Program-made: the position numbers and the translations under genes
From: CAYZWU01 sp964482235
GTDB taxonomy: Bacteria; Planctomycetota; B15-G4; CAYZWU01
DNA length: 64,000 nucleotides
Assembly: GCA_964482235.1 (NCBI GenBank)
Contig: CAYZWU010000015.1
Location: forward strand, 44,358 to 108,357
Reading direction: 5' to 3'
Notes under the pieces: model-generated
What the model was told of the DNA's origin: nothing
The model's input: only the letters and a program-made list of their open reading frames with translations
Database searches by the model: none
Part shown: piece after piece, positions 45,334 to 55,117 of the stretch
How the letters are laid out: each line of letters begins with the position of its first letter
Numbering within the stretch: the stretch's first letter is position 1

Positions 45334-47556
45334 TCAGTTTCTCCTGTACTCGTTTCTTCTGCTGCCGCCGCGTCGACGATCGTTGTCCCGCCTGCCGCCG
45401 CCGCCTTGATTCCTCGAACCGCCGCGGCTGTGATCGCCGTGACCGGATCCGCTGTCCTCGCCGCCGGGCATGGTCTGCTTGCGGCTGAGCTTGATCCTTC
45501 CGGTGTCGTCCACGTCGATGACCTTCACGTCGTAGACCTCGCCGTACTTTACCACGTCGGAGGCGTTCTTGACGAATCCCACGTCGAGCTCGGACACATG
45601 GCAGAGCCCCTCCTGTCCGGGAAGGATCTCCATGAAGACGCCGAAATCCTTGATGGAAACGACCTTGCCCTTGTAGACCTTGCCGATCTCCACCTCTTCG
45701 GTCACCGCGTCGACCATCTGAAGGGCCTTCTCGGCCGCTTCCTGCGAGGGACCGCAGATAAGCACGACACCCGAGTCCTCCACGTCGATCTTCACGCTGG
45801 CCTCTTCCTGGATCGCCTTGATCATCTTGCCGCCGGGGCCGATCAGTGCGCCGATCTTGTCGGGATTGATCACCCTGCGCAGCATGGTCGGCGCGTAGGG
45901 GGAGAGGGTGGGTTTCGGTTCGGCAATCACGGCGGTCATGCAGTCGAGGATGTGGGCGCGCCCATCCTTGGCCTGCTGGAGCGCGCGGCGCATGATGTCG
46001 ATGGTGATGCCCGCCACCTTGATGTCCATCTGGAGGGCCGTGATGCCCTCGCTGGAGCCGACCACCTTGAAGTCCATGTCGCCGTGATGGTCCTCGGAGC
46101 CGAGGATGTCGGACAGGATGATCGCTTCATCGTTTTCCATGATCAGCCCCATGGCGATTCCGGCCACGGGCCTTCTGATCGTCACGCCGGCATCCATCAG
46201 CGCCAGGACTCCGCCGCAGACGGTCGCCATGGAGGAGGAGCCGTTCGACTCGAGGATGTCCGACACGATCCGCATGGTGTAGAAGAACTCGTCCGGATCG
46301 GGGAGGATCGGCTGGATGCCGCGCTCCGCCAGGGCGCCGTGACCGATCTCGCGCCGTCCGGGGCCGCGGATGGGCTTGCACTCGCCAACCGAAAACGGCG
46401 GGAAGTTGTAGTGGAGCATGAACTTCTTCTTGTACTCCTCGCTGAGTCCCTCGATCACCTGCTCGTCCGATGAAGTCCCCAGCGTCAAGGTGACCACGGC
46501 CTGGGTCTCGCCGCGCGTGAAGAGCGCGGAGCCGTGCGTCCTCGGCAGGATCCCCACCTCGATATCGATGGGACGGATGTCCGTCAGCCCCCTGCCGTCG
46601 GCTCTCTTCTGCTCCTCCACCACCATGGCCCGCTCCTGCAGTGCCGATGCCTCACGCACCAGCTTTTTCAGAAGCGCCGCCTTGGCCGCCTTCTCCTCCT
46701 CGTCCTCGATGGCCGAGGTCTCGTTCTCCACGTACTCCTTGATGAACTCCTTGAGAGCTCTCTTCTTGGCCAGCTTGCCGGGAACGAGGATGCACTCCCT
46801 GATCCGGCTCGCCTGCTTCTCCCTGATCTCGTTCATCAGGTCTTCGTGGCTTTCGGGAGGCTCCACCTCGATCTTCTCGGTTCCCGCCTTCTCCTGGAGC
46901 TCGTCGATCATCGAGATGATCTCGCGGATGAACTCGTGACCGCGGGACAGGGCCTCGAGGACCGTATCCTCGCCGACCTCGCGGGCGCCGGCCTCGACCA
47001 TGCAGATCGACTCGCGGGTCCCGGCCACCACCATGTCCAGACGGGTCACTTCGCGCTCCTGGTCCGTCGGATTGAGGAGGTACCGATCCTCGTTGAAACC
47101 GACGCGCACCGCACCGGTGGGCCCCATGAAGGGGATCTTCGACACGGCCAGGGCGGCCGAGCTGGCCACCATGGCCAGGATGTCGGGATCGTTCTCCATG
47201 TCCGCCGAGAGGACCATGTTCATGATCTGGAGTTCGTCGTTGTATCCATCAGGGAATAGCGGCCGGATGTGCCTGTCGATCAGGCGCATCGTGAGGATTT
47301 CCTTCTGCGTGGGACGGCCTTCCCTCTTGAAGAAACCTCCGGGTACCTTTCCGGCGGCCGAGGGCTTTTCCCTGTAGTCCACGGTGAGGGGGAAGAAATC
47401 GATTCCAGCCCTCGGCTTATCGGTTTGAGCGGCGCAGAGGACGACGGTCCCCCCCACCGTGACGACGGCCGCACCGTCTGCCTGCTTGGCCATCCGGCCT
47501 GTCTCGATCGTCCACTTCTGGCCAAAAATTTCTCGTTCGACTTTACAATAGGTCAC
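45334..47556 (-). CDS. pnp: Polynucleotide phosphorylase
   Basis: This 740-residue phosphorolytic 3'-5' exoribonuclease has two RNase PH-like domains (first about 1-200 with GGFFKREGRPTQKEILT; second from about 300), a KH domain near 560-620 (IGALIGPGGKMIKAI), and an S1 domain near 625-700 (GKVVSIKDFGVFMEILPG). The tail is rich in Gly/Arg (RGGSRNQGGGGRRDNDRRRGG), longer than in E. coli and likely RNA-binding. It follows rpsO by 51 bases, the usual conserved order. A strong hairpin lies just after its stop. Confidence 0.97.
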   Translation of the reverse strand: MTYCKVEREIFGQKWTIETGRMAKQADGAAVVTVGGTVVLCAAQTDKPRAGIDFFPLTVDYREKPSAAGKVPGGFFKREGRPTQKEILTMRLIDRHIRPLFPDGYNDELQIMNMVLSADMENDPDILAMVASSAALAVSKIPFMGPTGAVRVGFNEDRYLLNPTDQEREVTRLDMVVAGTRESICMVEAGAREVGEDTVLEALSRGHEFIREIISMIDELQEKAGTEKIEVEPPESHEDLMNEIREKQASRIRECILVPGKLAKKRALKEFIKEYVENETSAIEDEEEKAAKAALLKKLVREASALQERAMVVEEQKRADGRGLTDIRPIDIEVGILPRTHGSALFTRGETQAVVTLTLGTSSDEQVIEGLSEEYKKKFMLHYNFPPFSVGECKPIRGPGRREIGHGALAERGIQPILPDPDEFFYTMRIVSDILESNGSSSMATVCGGVLALMDAGVTIRRPVAGIAMGLIMENDEAIILSDILGSEDHHGDMDFKVVGSSEGITALQMDIKVAGITIDIMRRALQQAKDGRAHILDCMTAVIAEPKPTLSPYAPTMLRRVINPDKIGALIGPGGKMIKAIQEEASVKIDVEDSGVVLICGPSQEAAEKALQMVDAVTEEVEIGKVYKGKVVSIKDFGVFMEILPGQEGLCHVSELDVGFVKNASDVVKYGEVYDVKVIDVDDTGRIKLSRKQTMPGGEDSGSGHGDHSRGGSRNQGGGGRRDNDRRRGGSRRNEYRRN

Positions 47557-47607
47557 AGGAAGCTCCCTTTCGCTTCATGAATCGGATCTCTTTTATCCGG
47601 GATGTTT

Positions 47608-47883
47608 TTATCGCCTGATCTTCAGCTTGGTAAGAATGGTCTTGTAACGACCCAAGTCCTTTGATTTTATATACTTCAGGAGCCGGGACCTCTGACCAAC
47701 CATCATGAGGAGTCCCCTTCTGGACGTGTGATCACCCTTGTGAATCTTCAGGTGCTCGGTGAGGTGCTTGATCCTTGCTGTCAGAAGGGCTACCTGGACC
47801 TCGGGGGAGCCCGTGTCTTTTTCATGAACGCGGTACTCGTCGATGATTTCTTGCTTACTCTTGTTCTGGATTTCGGTTTCCAT
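47608..47883 (-). CDS. rpsO: Ribosomal protein S15
   Basis: This 91-residue protein is a normal S15 (IIDEYRVHEKDTGSPEVQVALLTARIKHLTEHLK; SRRGLLMMVGQRSRLLKYIK), which binds 16S rRNA in the platform. I chose the ATG at 47883, preceded by GGGAG at 8 bases, over a GTG three codons upstream. It heads the rpsO-pnp operon. Structured leader RNA upstream (separate entry) may be the S15 autoregulatory site known in other bacteria. Confidence 0.97.
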   Translation of the reverse strand: METEIQNKSKQEIIDEYRVHEKDTGSPEVQVALLTARIKHLTEHLKIHKGDHTSRRGLLMMVGQRSRLLKYIKSKDLGRYKTILTKLKIRR

Positions 47884-47918
47884 TGAATACACTCCCTCGT
47901 AAGGGGATATAAAGAAAT

Positions 47919-47962
47919 CCTTTGACCCAGAAAAGGGCTTGCTCCCGGAACCGAGTCAAAGG
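47919..47962 (-). promoter_or_regulatory. Structured leader upstream of rpsO
   Basis: CCTTTGAC (47919-47926) pairs with GTCAAAGG (47955-47962), an 8-bp helix (extendable to 10 with a wobble) enclosing 28 bases that contain a smaller GGG/CCC hairpin. A second hairpin, CACGG/CCGTG, lies just farther upstream (47971-47991). S15 represses its own translation through leader structures in several phyla; I infer but cannot show the same here. Confidence 0.4.
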
Positions 47963-48040
47963 GGCCAATTTCACGGCTTGTTATAAACCGTGCTATCTTA
48001 CTGAAAGCGGTTAAACAAGGTCAAAGTTATTTTTAGTCAT

Positions 48041-48664
48041 TCAACTATTATTTCCGGTGTTGATTCCGGGCTCGGCCGGCTTGCGCGGGAGGGGGGAAAC
48101 GAGCTGCTCGGCGAATTCCCTGATGACGCGGGACTGGAAGTCGTCCCGGCTCTCGGTCGATCGTTGGCGCAGCGAGGAGGAGTGGGTCTTTTCATAGAGA
48201 AGAGCCATGGTTTCCGCATCGAACAGAGCCATCTTACCGTGGATCTCGATCCTCTCCACTCCGGACCCGTCGGTCCGCTCGAACCGATCCACGGAGATCA
48301 TGGCAATCCCGTCATAGAAGAACAAACCCTTGAACGGCGCCGTGTTCCAGGCGAGGCGCGAGCTGAGCCGGACTCCGTCCAGGCCGCGGGAGCGCAGAAG
48401 CTTGTCCACGTATTCGACGCCTCCCGGGGCGTAGTCCTTCTCGATCAGCGAGGTGTAGATGCGGCGGCGCAGCGAAGCGAGCGAATCGTCGTCGAGCCCC
48501 GTTGCCGAGCTGACCGGCAGAACCGCCACATCCGCCGGTGCGGAACGGTCAAAATCCGCCGCGATTTCAGTGCGCATGGTTGTCCCGTCTCCCTGGTCCA
48601 GATGGCACCCCCCCGGCGCGAGAAACAGCAGAGCAACGACGGTCCAGAGCGGAAAACGGTTCAT
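48041..48664 (-). CDS. Lipoprotein of unknown function
   Basis: This 207-residue protein starts with a lipoprotein signal (VVALLFLAPGGC, lipobox LAPGGC). The mature part opens with ADVAVLPVSSATGLDDDSLASLRRRIYTSL, a pattern shared with periplasmic lipoproteins of the TolB/GNA1162 (DUF799) kind. I cannot confirm the family. The ATG overlaps the queC stop (ATGA). About 130 bases of noncoding sequence follow before the rpsO leader. Confidence 0.7.
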   Translation of the reverse strand: MNRFPLWTVVALLFLAPGGCHLDQGDGTTMRTEIAADFDRSAPADVAVLPVSSATGLDDDSLASLRRRIYTSLIEKDYAPGGVEYVDKLLRSRGLDGVRLSSRLAWNTAPFKGLFFYDGIAMISVDRFERTDGSGVERIEIHGKMALFDAETMALLYEKTHSSSLRQRSTESRDDFQSRVIREFAEQLVSPLPRKPAEPGINTGNNS

Positions 48665-49353
48665 TTCTTCTCCTTCAGGGATTTATTGGCGAGAAAGGCG
48701 TCGAAGACGCCTTCGTGCTCGAGGGCTCTTTTCAGGCGGAGGCACGAGGCGCAGCGCCAGCAGGGCTTCTCATCGCTGCCGTAGCATGACCAGATCCTGT
48801 CGAGCGGAGCATTGATCTCGATGCCGCGGCGCACCATGGCCGGCTTGTCGAGGCGCGAAAGGGGAGAGACGATCTTCACCTTGCCCCGTGTGGAGAAACG
48901 GAGCGCGTCGTTGGCCGCCTCGATGAATTCGAGGGAGTTGTCGGGGAACGAGGCCGCCTCCTCGGCGTTGAAGCCCACGACGATCCGGTCCGCTCCCAGC
49001 GATTCGGCGAAACAGGCGGCCACGTTGATCAGCAGCCCGTTCCTGTTCGGCACCCAGACCGCGTCAGCCGCCGCCGCGGCGCCATCGGGATCGAAAAGAT
49101 CCGCCGCATCGGGCCGGGGGATCTCCGCCGCCTCACCTGTCAGGGCCGATTCGCCGAGAAAGGGAAGGTCAACGACCTGATGCCGCGTTCCCAGGAAAGC
49201 GGCTATCGCGGCAGACGCCTCGATCTCCCTCCTGGCAGCCCGCTGCCCGTAATCCACGGTCAAGGCCAGCAGAAGGTCGTTGTCCGCAGCGAAACAGGCG
49301 GCAGCCACCGTGGAATCGAGGCCGCCTGACAGGAGAGCTACTCCGCTGCTCAT
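48661..49353 (-). CDS. queC: 7-cyano-7-deazaguanine synthase
   Basis: This 230-residue enzyme makes preQ0 from CDG in queuosine synthesis. It has the PP-loop ATP motif SGGLDSTVAA near residue 8, the Asp/Tyr segment TVDYGQRAARRE near 36, and a zinc site in CYGSDEKPCWRCASCLRLK near 195. I placed the start at the ATG at 49353, preceded by GAAGGAA; a TTG two codons upstream is an alternative. No queD, queE or queF lies nearby. The lipoprotein gene overlaps its end. Confidence 0.93.
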   Translation of the reverse strand: MSSGVALLSGGLDSTVAAACFAADNDLLLALTVDYGQRAARREIEASAAIAAFLGTRHQVVDLPFLGESALTGEAAEIPRPDAADLFDPDGAAAAADAVWVPNRNGLLINVAACFAESLGADRIVVGFNAEEAASFPDNSLEFIEAANDALRFSTRGKVKIVSPLSRLDKPAMVRRGIEINAPLDRIWSCYGSDEKPCWRCASCLRLKRALEHEGVFDAFLANKSLKEKK

Positions 49354-49369
49354 CTGCAAATTCCTTCCA

Positions 49370-52300
49370 TCACGGCGACGTCGAGATCACCTGGACCGTG
49401 CCGCTCTTGTAGTAGCTGACCCAATCCCTGGCAACGGCAGAAAGAAAGGCGGCATTGAGATCGAATCCGGCCAGCTCGAAAGCCTCGGCGGAAACGGAAT
49501 AGTCTCCCGGATCGCTGAAGTCGACGAGGCTGTTCAGCGCCGTGAATCCGGCAGGAAGAGCGGCCAGATCAGGGAACCGGACCTTAGTACCCGAGTAGGC
49601 CCCGGACGGGACCAGGGCGTTCCAGTGGCGCGTTCCGGACGTGGTGAAGTAGCGGAGCCGGTAGGTCCCCGCCATGCCGGTCAGCTCGTGCACGGGCGTC
49701 CAGCTCACCTCGGGAGGGTGCGCCGTATCGCCGAAGACCACATCGAGAATCACCGACGAGCCTCCATTGCTGGGAAACTCCACATCGAGCTTGGTCTCGA
49801 TGTTGCCCCCGGCATAAGGCAGGCGCACGGCCACGATATGGGGATCCGTCCCCACCTCCTTCTCCTCGACCTCGAAGCGGAGCGCCTCTTCGAGAAGCGT
49901 CTCGCTGGGAGCGGCAAGGTTCTGCACAGGTCCCAGCGCCGGCTCGATGACGAGCTCGTAAGGCGGATCGATGGCGGCCGAGTCCGTCACATCGACGAGG
50001 CTCTCATTCACGAAAAGGGATGGAGGCAGGGGAACGACAAAATCGACATCATCGCCTGCCGCGATTCCGCCGAGGTCCACGGCCAGGGGCAGCGTGCCGC
50101 AAAAGCCGTTGAGCCGGGCCACCAGCCTGGCCTGCAGCTCGGTGTAGTCCGGATCCTTCACCAGCAGCGGCTGGATCGGCAGATCGGCCGTACCCTGGAC
50201 CGCCTCGGTGAAGAGGACGGACTGGACGGAGCTGCCGCTGTCCCCGAGATAGGGGTTCGACCAGGCCCAGTGGTACCTGTCCTCGGGCGAAGCCGTCTCG
50301 ACCCCCATGGCCTGCAGGAACTGAAGCGTATTGCGCTGTGTGGTGACGAGGGCCGTGGAGGGATCCTCGCCGGCGTAGTAGAGGGTTCCGTTGTCCATTT
50401 CTAGGACGTTTCCGCCGAAGTAGACGTGGTCCAGCGTATCGCCGTTGATCTCGGCGATGGCCACGGTCACGTTCGCCTGGCCCGATGCGGCGTCCTCGGG
50501 GTAGAGCGGCAGGCTCAGGAAGGCCCCGCTTCCGCCGGTCGGCTTGTCGAGCCCCACCAGGGACGTGAGCTCGTAACCGTCGCGGATGAGCGTGACGGTG
50601 ATGTAGTCGCCGGGAAAATGGCTGACAAGAGGAAAAACCGCGGTGCCGTCCGAGCCGGTATGGCTCCCCAGGCGATCGGCCGGATCATGAGTGGAGTAGT
50701 CCGATGAATGGCGGTCGATGATCACGTCGGCATCGGCAACGGGATGAAGGGTGACGGCATCGTAGCAGAAGATTTCGATCTCGTTCGCGGCGGGAAAGGG
50801 GATGACGCCGACGAATCCCACGTAATCCACCGTGGCATCGGTCGGATCGACCAGGGTCGTGGTGTTGCCCACTAGATCGACGAGAGTGATCTCCGTGACA
50901 CGGAAAGGCGCCCCATCGCGCACCAGGTCGAGATCGATCCCCGTAATCGGTTCGGTGATGAAGAGGTTGCCGCCCCCGCGCGTCACCTCGTTGGAATACA
51001 ATCCCGTTCCGGCGGGAAACTCCATGGAGAAGAAGACGATCCCGTCAACGGTCTGGGGGGTGCCGTTCACGTCGAGCGTGACCTGGATCGACTTGAGATC
51101 CTCGGACGCCCTGCCGTGAAGCCCGGCTCCCGGCTCCTCGAGCAGCAGCTCGCTGCTGCCCGCCGAACTGCCGTAAGGCGGCCCCAGGGAAACGAGCAAC
51201 GGATCGACCAGGTCCTTGCAGAGGTCGGGCAGGACCTCAGGCGGGCCCACGGGACTGTTCGTGCCGCTCCGCGACGTGGTGAAGGCCCCGACGGTGACCG
51301 TTCCGTCCTTGATCGCCTCGCCCGCCTTGGGCTGGACATCGACGAAATAGGTCATGGTGCCGGCGCTCCTGTTCGCCTCGTCGCTGAGGATGATCGCCTT
51401 GGAGTCGTTGTCCCAGAGGATGAGGGTCAGTCTGTCGGACTGCCCGCTCCCCTCCAGCGTCACCGTGATCTCGACGGTGTGGAGATTCGTCTCGACGATC
51501 GACCCCGAGTAGACGCTGGCCGGAAGTGCGACGAAGGGATCCCCCACGTCGTTGAACACGATGCTCGTGATCCGGGGGAAGGCGACGATGTCGAAGGAGA
51601 AATCGAAATCGCTATCCAGCGTCTCGCTGCCGAGGGAGTTGCCCGCCTCTTTCTTCACCGTCACGTCGATCCTCTTCCCGGCCGGCATGTTCATCTCGGG
51701 ATCGAAGACGAAGAGACGATTGTCGTAGTGGAACTCGTGGTCCCCGTCGATGAGACCGCCGTCCTGGTCGCTGATCTCGAAGTTCGGCCCGCCCTCGCCC
51801 AGCCCGTTGACGCCGCCGGACGTGTCGACCGCCTCGGTGAACAGGATCAGCACGGGAGCCCGCTCGGAAGCGGTCGACGACGACGGAGGAGGCAGGACGA
51901 TCCCGTCCGCCACGGCGAAGGGGATGTCGCCGCCCGCATCGCCCGTCGAGAAAGCCGTTGCCGCCGCCTTCGCGGCATAGTTCATCCCCTGGGCGTCGGA
52001 GAGGCTCGCAGAGATGTGGACCTCGTAGGCCGTTTTCTCCTCGAGCGGGTCGTCGGGCTCGAAGACGATCACCCTGTGCGCCGATCCGGGAGCGAACGAC
52101 CAGTCGCCCGCCACGGAGTCGCCGCCGGCCGACTTCTGGACCTTCACCGCCTGGTCGAGCATCGAGGTGCTGTTCCGGAGCGACTTGGTGAAGCGGAGCG
52201 CGACCAGGGCGCCCAGATCGACATCGGCCGCGCCGTTGGCCGGGTAGGTGCCCGCCAGGGCGGGAGGATCGTTGCCGAAGATCGTGCCGGCCTCGAGGCC

Positions 52301-52480
52301 GTAAAGGGTGTAGGCGCCGTTGCCGTCGGGCCCGTCGAAGCCCAGGTCGGCAGGATCGCCTGCCGAGTAGTAGGGAGGAAAGAGGTCGCCGAGGTTGTTC
52401 TTCCCGCAGCCGGGCGCGAGAAAAAGGCATAGCACGACCAGGATGAAACCGAAACGTAAGTACAAGGAGTCTCCTTTCAT
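49370..52480 (-). CDS. Large Ig-like domain lipoprotein
   Basis: The 1036-residue protein starts with a lipoprotein signal (FILVVLCLFLAPGC). An Ig-like (Big_5-type) domain follows at about 60-180 (PPALAGTYPANGAADVDLGALVALRFTK and AYEVHISASL), and more beta-sandwich regions fill the rest. There are no catalytic motifs. It is probably a surface or outer-membrane protein. ATG 52480 is kept, but an in-frame TTG at 52465 preceded by AAAGGAG is a plausible true start and would give a shorter n-region. The next minus-strand gene is queC, 16 bases downstream; the pqiC-like gene is upstream. Confidence 0.8.
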   Translation of the reverse strand: MKGDSLYLRFGFILVVLCLFLAPGCGKNNLGDLFPPYYSAGDPADLGFDGPDGNGAYTLYGLEAGTIFGNDPPALAGTYPANGAADVDLGALVALRFTKSLRNSTSMLDQAVKVQKSAGGDSVAGDWSFAPGSAHRVIVFEPDDPLEEKTAYEVHISASLSDAQGMNYAAKAAATAFSTGDAGGDIPFAVADGIVLPPPSSSTASERAPVLILFTEAVDTSGGVNGLGEGGPNFEISDQDGGLIDGDHEFHYDNRLFVFDPEMNMPAGKRIDVTVKKEAGNSLGSETLDSDFDFSFDIVAFPRITSIVFNDVGDPFVALPASVYSGSIVETNLHTVEITVTLEGSGQSDRLTLILWDNDSKAIILSDEANRSAGTMTYFVDVQPKAGEAIKDGTVTVGAFTTSRSGTNSPVGPPEVLPDLCKDLVDPLLVSLGPPYGSSAGSSELLLEEPGAGLHGRASEDLKSIQVTLDVNGTPQTVDGIVFFSMEFPAGTGLYSNEVTRGGGNLFITEPITGIDLDLVRDGAPFRVTEITLVDLVGNTTTLVDPTDATVDYVGFVGVIPFPAANEIEIFCYDAVTLHPVADADVIIDRHSSDYSTHDPADRLGSHTGSDGTAVFPLVSHFPGDYITVTLIRDGYELTSLVGLDKPTGGSGAFLSLPLYPEDAASGQANVTVAIAEINGDTLDHVYFGGNVLEMDNGTLYYAGEDPSTALVTTQRNTLQFLQAMGVETASPEDRYHWAWSNPYLGDSGSSVQSVLFTEAVQGTADLPIQPLLVKDPDYTELQARLVARLNGFCGTLPLAVDLGGIAAGDDVDFVVPLPPSLFVNESLVDVTDSAAIDPPYELVIEPALGPVQNLAAPSETLLEEALRFEVEEKEVGTDPHIVAVRLPYAGGNIETKLDVEFPSNGGSSVILDVVFGDTAHPPEVSWTPVHELTGMAGTYRLRYFTTSGTRHWNALVPSGAYSGTKVRFPDLAALPAGFTALNSLVDFSDPGDYSVSAEAFELAGFDLNAAFLSAVARDWVSYYKSGTVQVISTSP

Positions 52481-52502
52481 GTTTCTTGGACCGTACGGGA
52501 TG

Positions 52503-53159
52503 TTATTTTATTCCCTCGGCCTCCTCCATGAAACGCTCGATGTACGTCAAAATGTCGAGAACTGCCAGAAAATATGCCTCGTTGAGGGCTTCCACGGTGC
52601 CGGCGGCGTTGCGCGGCTGCACCGGCTCGCTGATTTCGATGGTGAAAGACCGGGTGCGTCCCGATTGGGAATCCTTCAGCCGGCAGGCCAGCGCGACCCT
52701 GGCGAACCAGTTTCCGCCCCCTCCGTCCTCCTCGTTGAACTCGCGGACCGTGATGGAGAGGGTGAGCGCCGGCTCCCTGTCCTTCTCCCCCGGTCCGGTC
52801 ACGCTCGAGAAGCGGCCGGTTCTCTCGAAAAACACATGGAGCTCCGAGGCTAGGCTGGACGACAGGGGGCGGACCCAGTGATGGTACCCGTAGAATCCGG
52901 CCCGGTGCCCGGGAACGCGGTAGAAGATCTCCGGCCCATCCAGATGAGGAGGGACGGCCACACGATCGATGTCGAGGCTTCCGAGGCTCCCGGTCGGCCC
53001 CGCTCCAGGTGCCTCTTCCACATTGCCCGGCCCCGGAGGCAGCAGGATATCATAATAGGAGTTCTCACGGGGTGGCGAGGCGCATCCGCCGGCAACGACC
53101 AAGACGGCAGAAACCAGACACAACAGCAATCCCCTCGACGGGGTCATCTCTCTCGACAT
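52503..53159 (-). CDS. PqiC-like ABC-transport auxiliary lipoprotein
   Basis: This 218-residue lipoprotein has a signal ending at VLVVAGGC. Its mature part matches the PqiC/DUF330-type pattern: YYDILLPPGPG near residue 30, VAVPPHLDGPEIFYR near 60, and FFERTGRFSSV near 105. PqiC is the outer-membrane lipoprotein of MCE-type lipid transport, and this gene follows mlaD in the same orientation. I chose ATG 53159, preceded by AGGAG. It should bridge MlaD to the outer membrane. Confidence 0.8.
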   Translation of the reverse strand: MSREMTPSRGLLLCLVSAVLVVAGGCASPPRENSYYDILLPPGPGNVEEAPGAGPTGSLGSLDIDRVAVPPHLDGPEIFYRVPGHRAGFYGYHHWVRPLSSSLASELHVFFERTGRFSSVTGPGEKDREPALTLSITVREFNEEDGGGGNWFARVALACRLKDSQSGRTRSFTIEISEPVQPRNAAGTVEALNEAYFLAVLDILTYIERFMEEAEGIK

Positions 53160-53234
53160 GGACAAAACTCCTCTTTCTGAGCAATAGTCGACCGACCTGT
53201 TCGCAACGATACGAGGACGCCCGCACGGGGAGGA

Positions 53235-54260
53235 TCAAGGCGCCTCGTCGGGTGTCTTGCGCTCGGGCATCTTCCTGGACCAGATGACACGCGACGGGTC
53301 CCGCCGGAAATCCTTGAGCGTGGTCCTGAGCTCCCGCATGGTCTCATCGAGCCCCCTCATCAGCTCCATCATGCCGACCCCGCCCTCGGACACGACGTCC
53401 CCGGTGGTCAGGATGACCTCGTCCATCTTCTCCGATGTCTCCTTGAGCTTGACGAGAAGCTCGTCCGCCCTGTCCGCCAGCCTGGTCATGGCCTCGCTCA
53501 GCCCGACGGCGGCCTGCTCCATCTCCTTCATCCCCACGGCCATCCCCTTCCTGGCATCGCCGGACAGGTTCTCCACCTCCCTCGATGCGACATCGGAGAA
53601 GTCTTCCACCTCCCTGGAGACGACCTGGAGCGTTGCGTTGAATATCTCGAGGGTGGCCTTCACGTCCTTTCTCAGGGCGACGGCCTCCTTCTCCACCACG
53701 GCGATGTTCCGCGGCAAGGACGCCACAGTCTCGTCCACGTGGAGGAGGATCTGGCGGAAGGTCTCGAGGTTCCGGTCGCTGAAGAGCTCGTAGAGCTGGT
53801 TCATCAGGTTCGAGAGGTTCTTCTGGATCTCGGGCAGGGAATTGATGATCTCCTCCACCTTGGACGGTCTCGGTACGATCTCATCGCCCGGATCGAGCGG
53901 CCTCCCGCCCTCCCCTTCCCGGGAGAGCTCGATGAAGTAGACCGACGTGAGGGGGTTGAACTGGAGCTGGGCCGTCACCTTCGACGTGATGGGCGTCCCC
54001 TTCTCCAGGGCAAGCCACACCTCGATGGAGGAGAGATCGTCGGAAAGGCTGATCCTCTCCACGTTCCCGATGGGATAGCCCATGAAGTTGACCGGAGACT
54101 GGGCCTTGAGGTTACCGACCGACTCGGTGAAAACGACCTTGTAGCTGTCGGTCTCCTTGGTCAGGTGCTGGCCGAGCAGCAGAAAAAGAACGGTGAAGAG
54201 AAGCCCGGCCGCGATCAGGAGAAAAAGCCCGGCTTCTATCTTTTCTCTTCGTGATGCCAT
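53235..54260 (-). CDS. MlaD-family MCE-domain periplasmic protein
   Basis: This 341-residue protein has an N-terminal membrane anchor (LFLLIAAGLLFTVLFLLLG, about 11-29) and an MCE domain (about 40-125: SYKVVFTESVGNLKAQSPVNFMGYPIGNVERISL). The rest is a long helical tail with coiled-coil stretches (to residue 341), longer than E. coli MlaD. MCE proteins form hexameric rings that carry phospholipids between membranes. It is 25 bases downstream of mlaF. Confidence 0.9.
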   Translation of the reverse strand: MASRREKIEAGLFLLIAAGLLFTVLFLLLGQHLTKETDSYKVVFTESVGNLKAQSPVNFMGYPIGNVERISLSDDLSSIEVWLALEKGTPITSKVTAQLQFNPLTSVYFIELSREGEGGRPLDPGDEIVPRPSKVEEIINSLPEIQKNLSNLMNQLYELFSDRNLETFRQILLHVDETVASLPRNIAVVEKEAVALRKDVKATLEIFNATLQVVSREVEDFSDVASREVENLSGDARKGMAVGMKEMEQAAVGLSEAMTRLADRADELLVKLKETSEKMDEVILTTGDVVSEGGVGMMELMRGLDETMRELRTTLKDFRRDPSRVIWSRKMPERKTPDEAP

Positions 54261-54285
54261 TGATTCCAATCCTCGTCCTGGCCGG

Positions 54286-55116
54286 TCACTCGATACCGGA
54301 ACCTGCACCTGCTGTAAACTCCGCCGACGGATCGGCTTTCCTCTCCACGAACATCCTCACATCCGGATCGCGGCTCGCCCGGATCTGCTCCGCCGTCCCC
54401 TGGGCCATGATCCGCCCCTCGTGCATCATGATGATCCTGTCGCCGATCGAAAAGGCCGACGCCAGATCGTGGGTCACCACCAGCATGGTCGTGCCCAGTA
54501 CCTTCCTGAGCCCCGTGATCAGCGAGTCCATCTCGGCCGCCGTGTTGGGATCGAGCCCCGAGGTCGGCTCATCGAAGAAGACGATGTCCGGGTCGAGGAT
54601 CAGGGCCCGGGCGAAACCCGCTCTCTTCTTCATTCCCCCGGACAGCTGCGAGGGGTAGAGATCGAAAGCCTCGGGAAGCCCCACCATGGCGAGCTTCAGC
54701 TCGGCCACCTTGCGGGCCATCTCCCCGTCGACGTTCCGCTGCCGCCTCAGTGGGAGCATCACGTTCTCGCCCACGGTCATCGAATTGAGCAGCGCCCCGA
54801 ACTGGAAGAGCATTCCGATCCTCTCCCGGAAGATCTCGAGCTCGTCCTCGTCCATGCTGCCAAGGCTCTTGCCCAGCACATCGACGGTCCCCACCCTGGG
54901 ACGGATCAGGCCGATCAGCGTCTTCAGGAGAGTCGTCTTCCCGCACCCGCTCCGCCCCATGACGACGACGATCTCGCTGGCGCTCACTGCGAAGCTGACA
55001 TCGGACAGCACGGCCCGGTCGTCGTATGCCACATCCAGATCCCGGACGCGGATGTGGAGCTCGCCTGACTTCCCGGCCGATCCCCTGTCCTTCCGCCCTT
55101 CTTCCGCGCCGATCAC
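54286..55116 (-). CDS. MlaF-like ABC transporter ATPase
   Basis: This 276-residue ATPase of the phospholipid transport complex has Walker A GRSGCGKTT near residue 55, the signature QLSGGMKKRAGFARAL near 158, and Walker B IVFFDEPTSGLDP near 175, with the MlaF-type VTHDLASAFSIGDRI. The start is a GTG just after the mlaE stop (the two sites are adjacent), so translation is probably coupled. Its partners are MlaE upstream and MlaD downstream. Confidence 0.93.
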   Translation of the reverse strand: MIGAEEGRKDRGSAGKSGELHIRVRDLDVAYDDRAVLSDVSFAVSASEIVVVMGRSGCGKTTLLKTLIGLIRPRVGTVDVLGKSLGSMDEDELEIFRERIGMLFQFGALLNSMTVGENVMLPLRRQRNVDGEMARKVAELKLAMVGLPEAFDLYPSQLSGGMKKRAGFARALILDPDIVFFDEPTSGLDPNTAAEMDSLITGLRKVLGTTMLVVTHDLASAFSIGDRIIMMHEGRIMAQGTAEQIRASRDPDVRMFVERKADPSAEFTAGAGSGIE

Positions 55117-55117
55117 A

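Noticed and set aside
51116..52432. Long open frame opposite the Ig-like lipoprotein gene
   Set aside because: Low-complexity Arg/Gly/Asp composition; antisense shadow.
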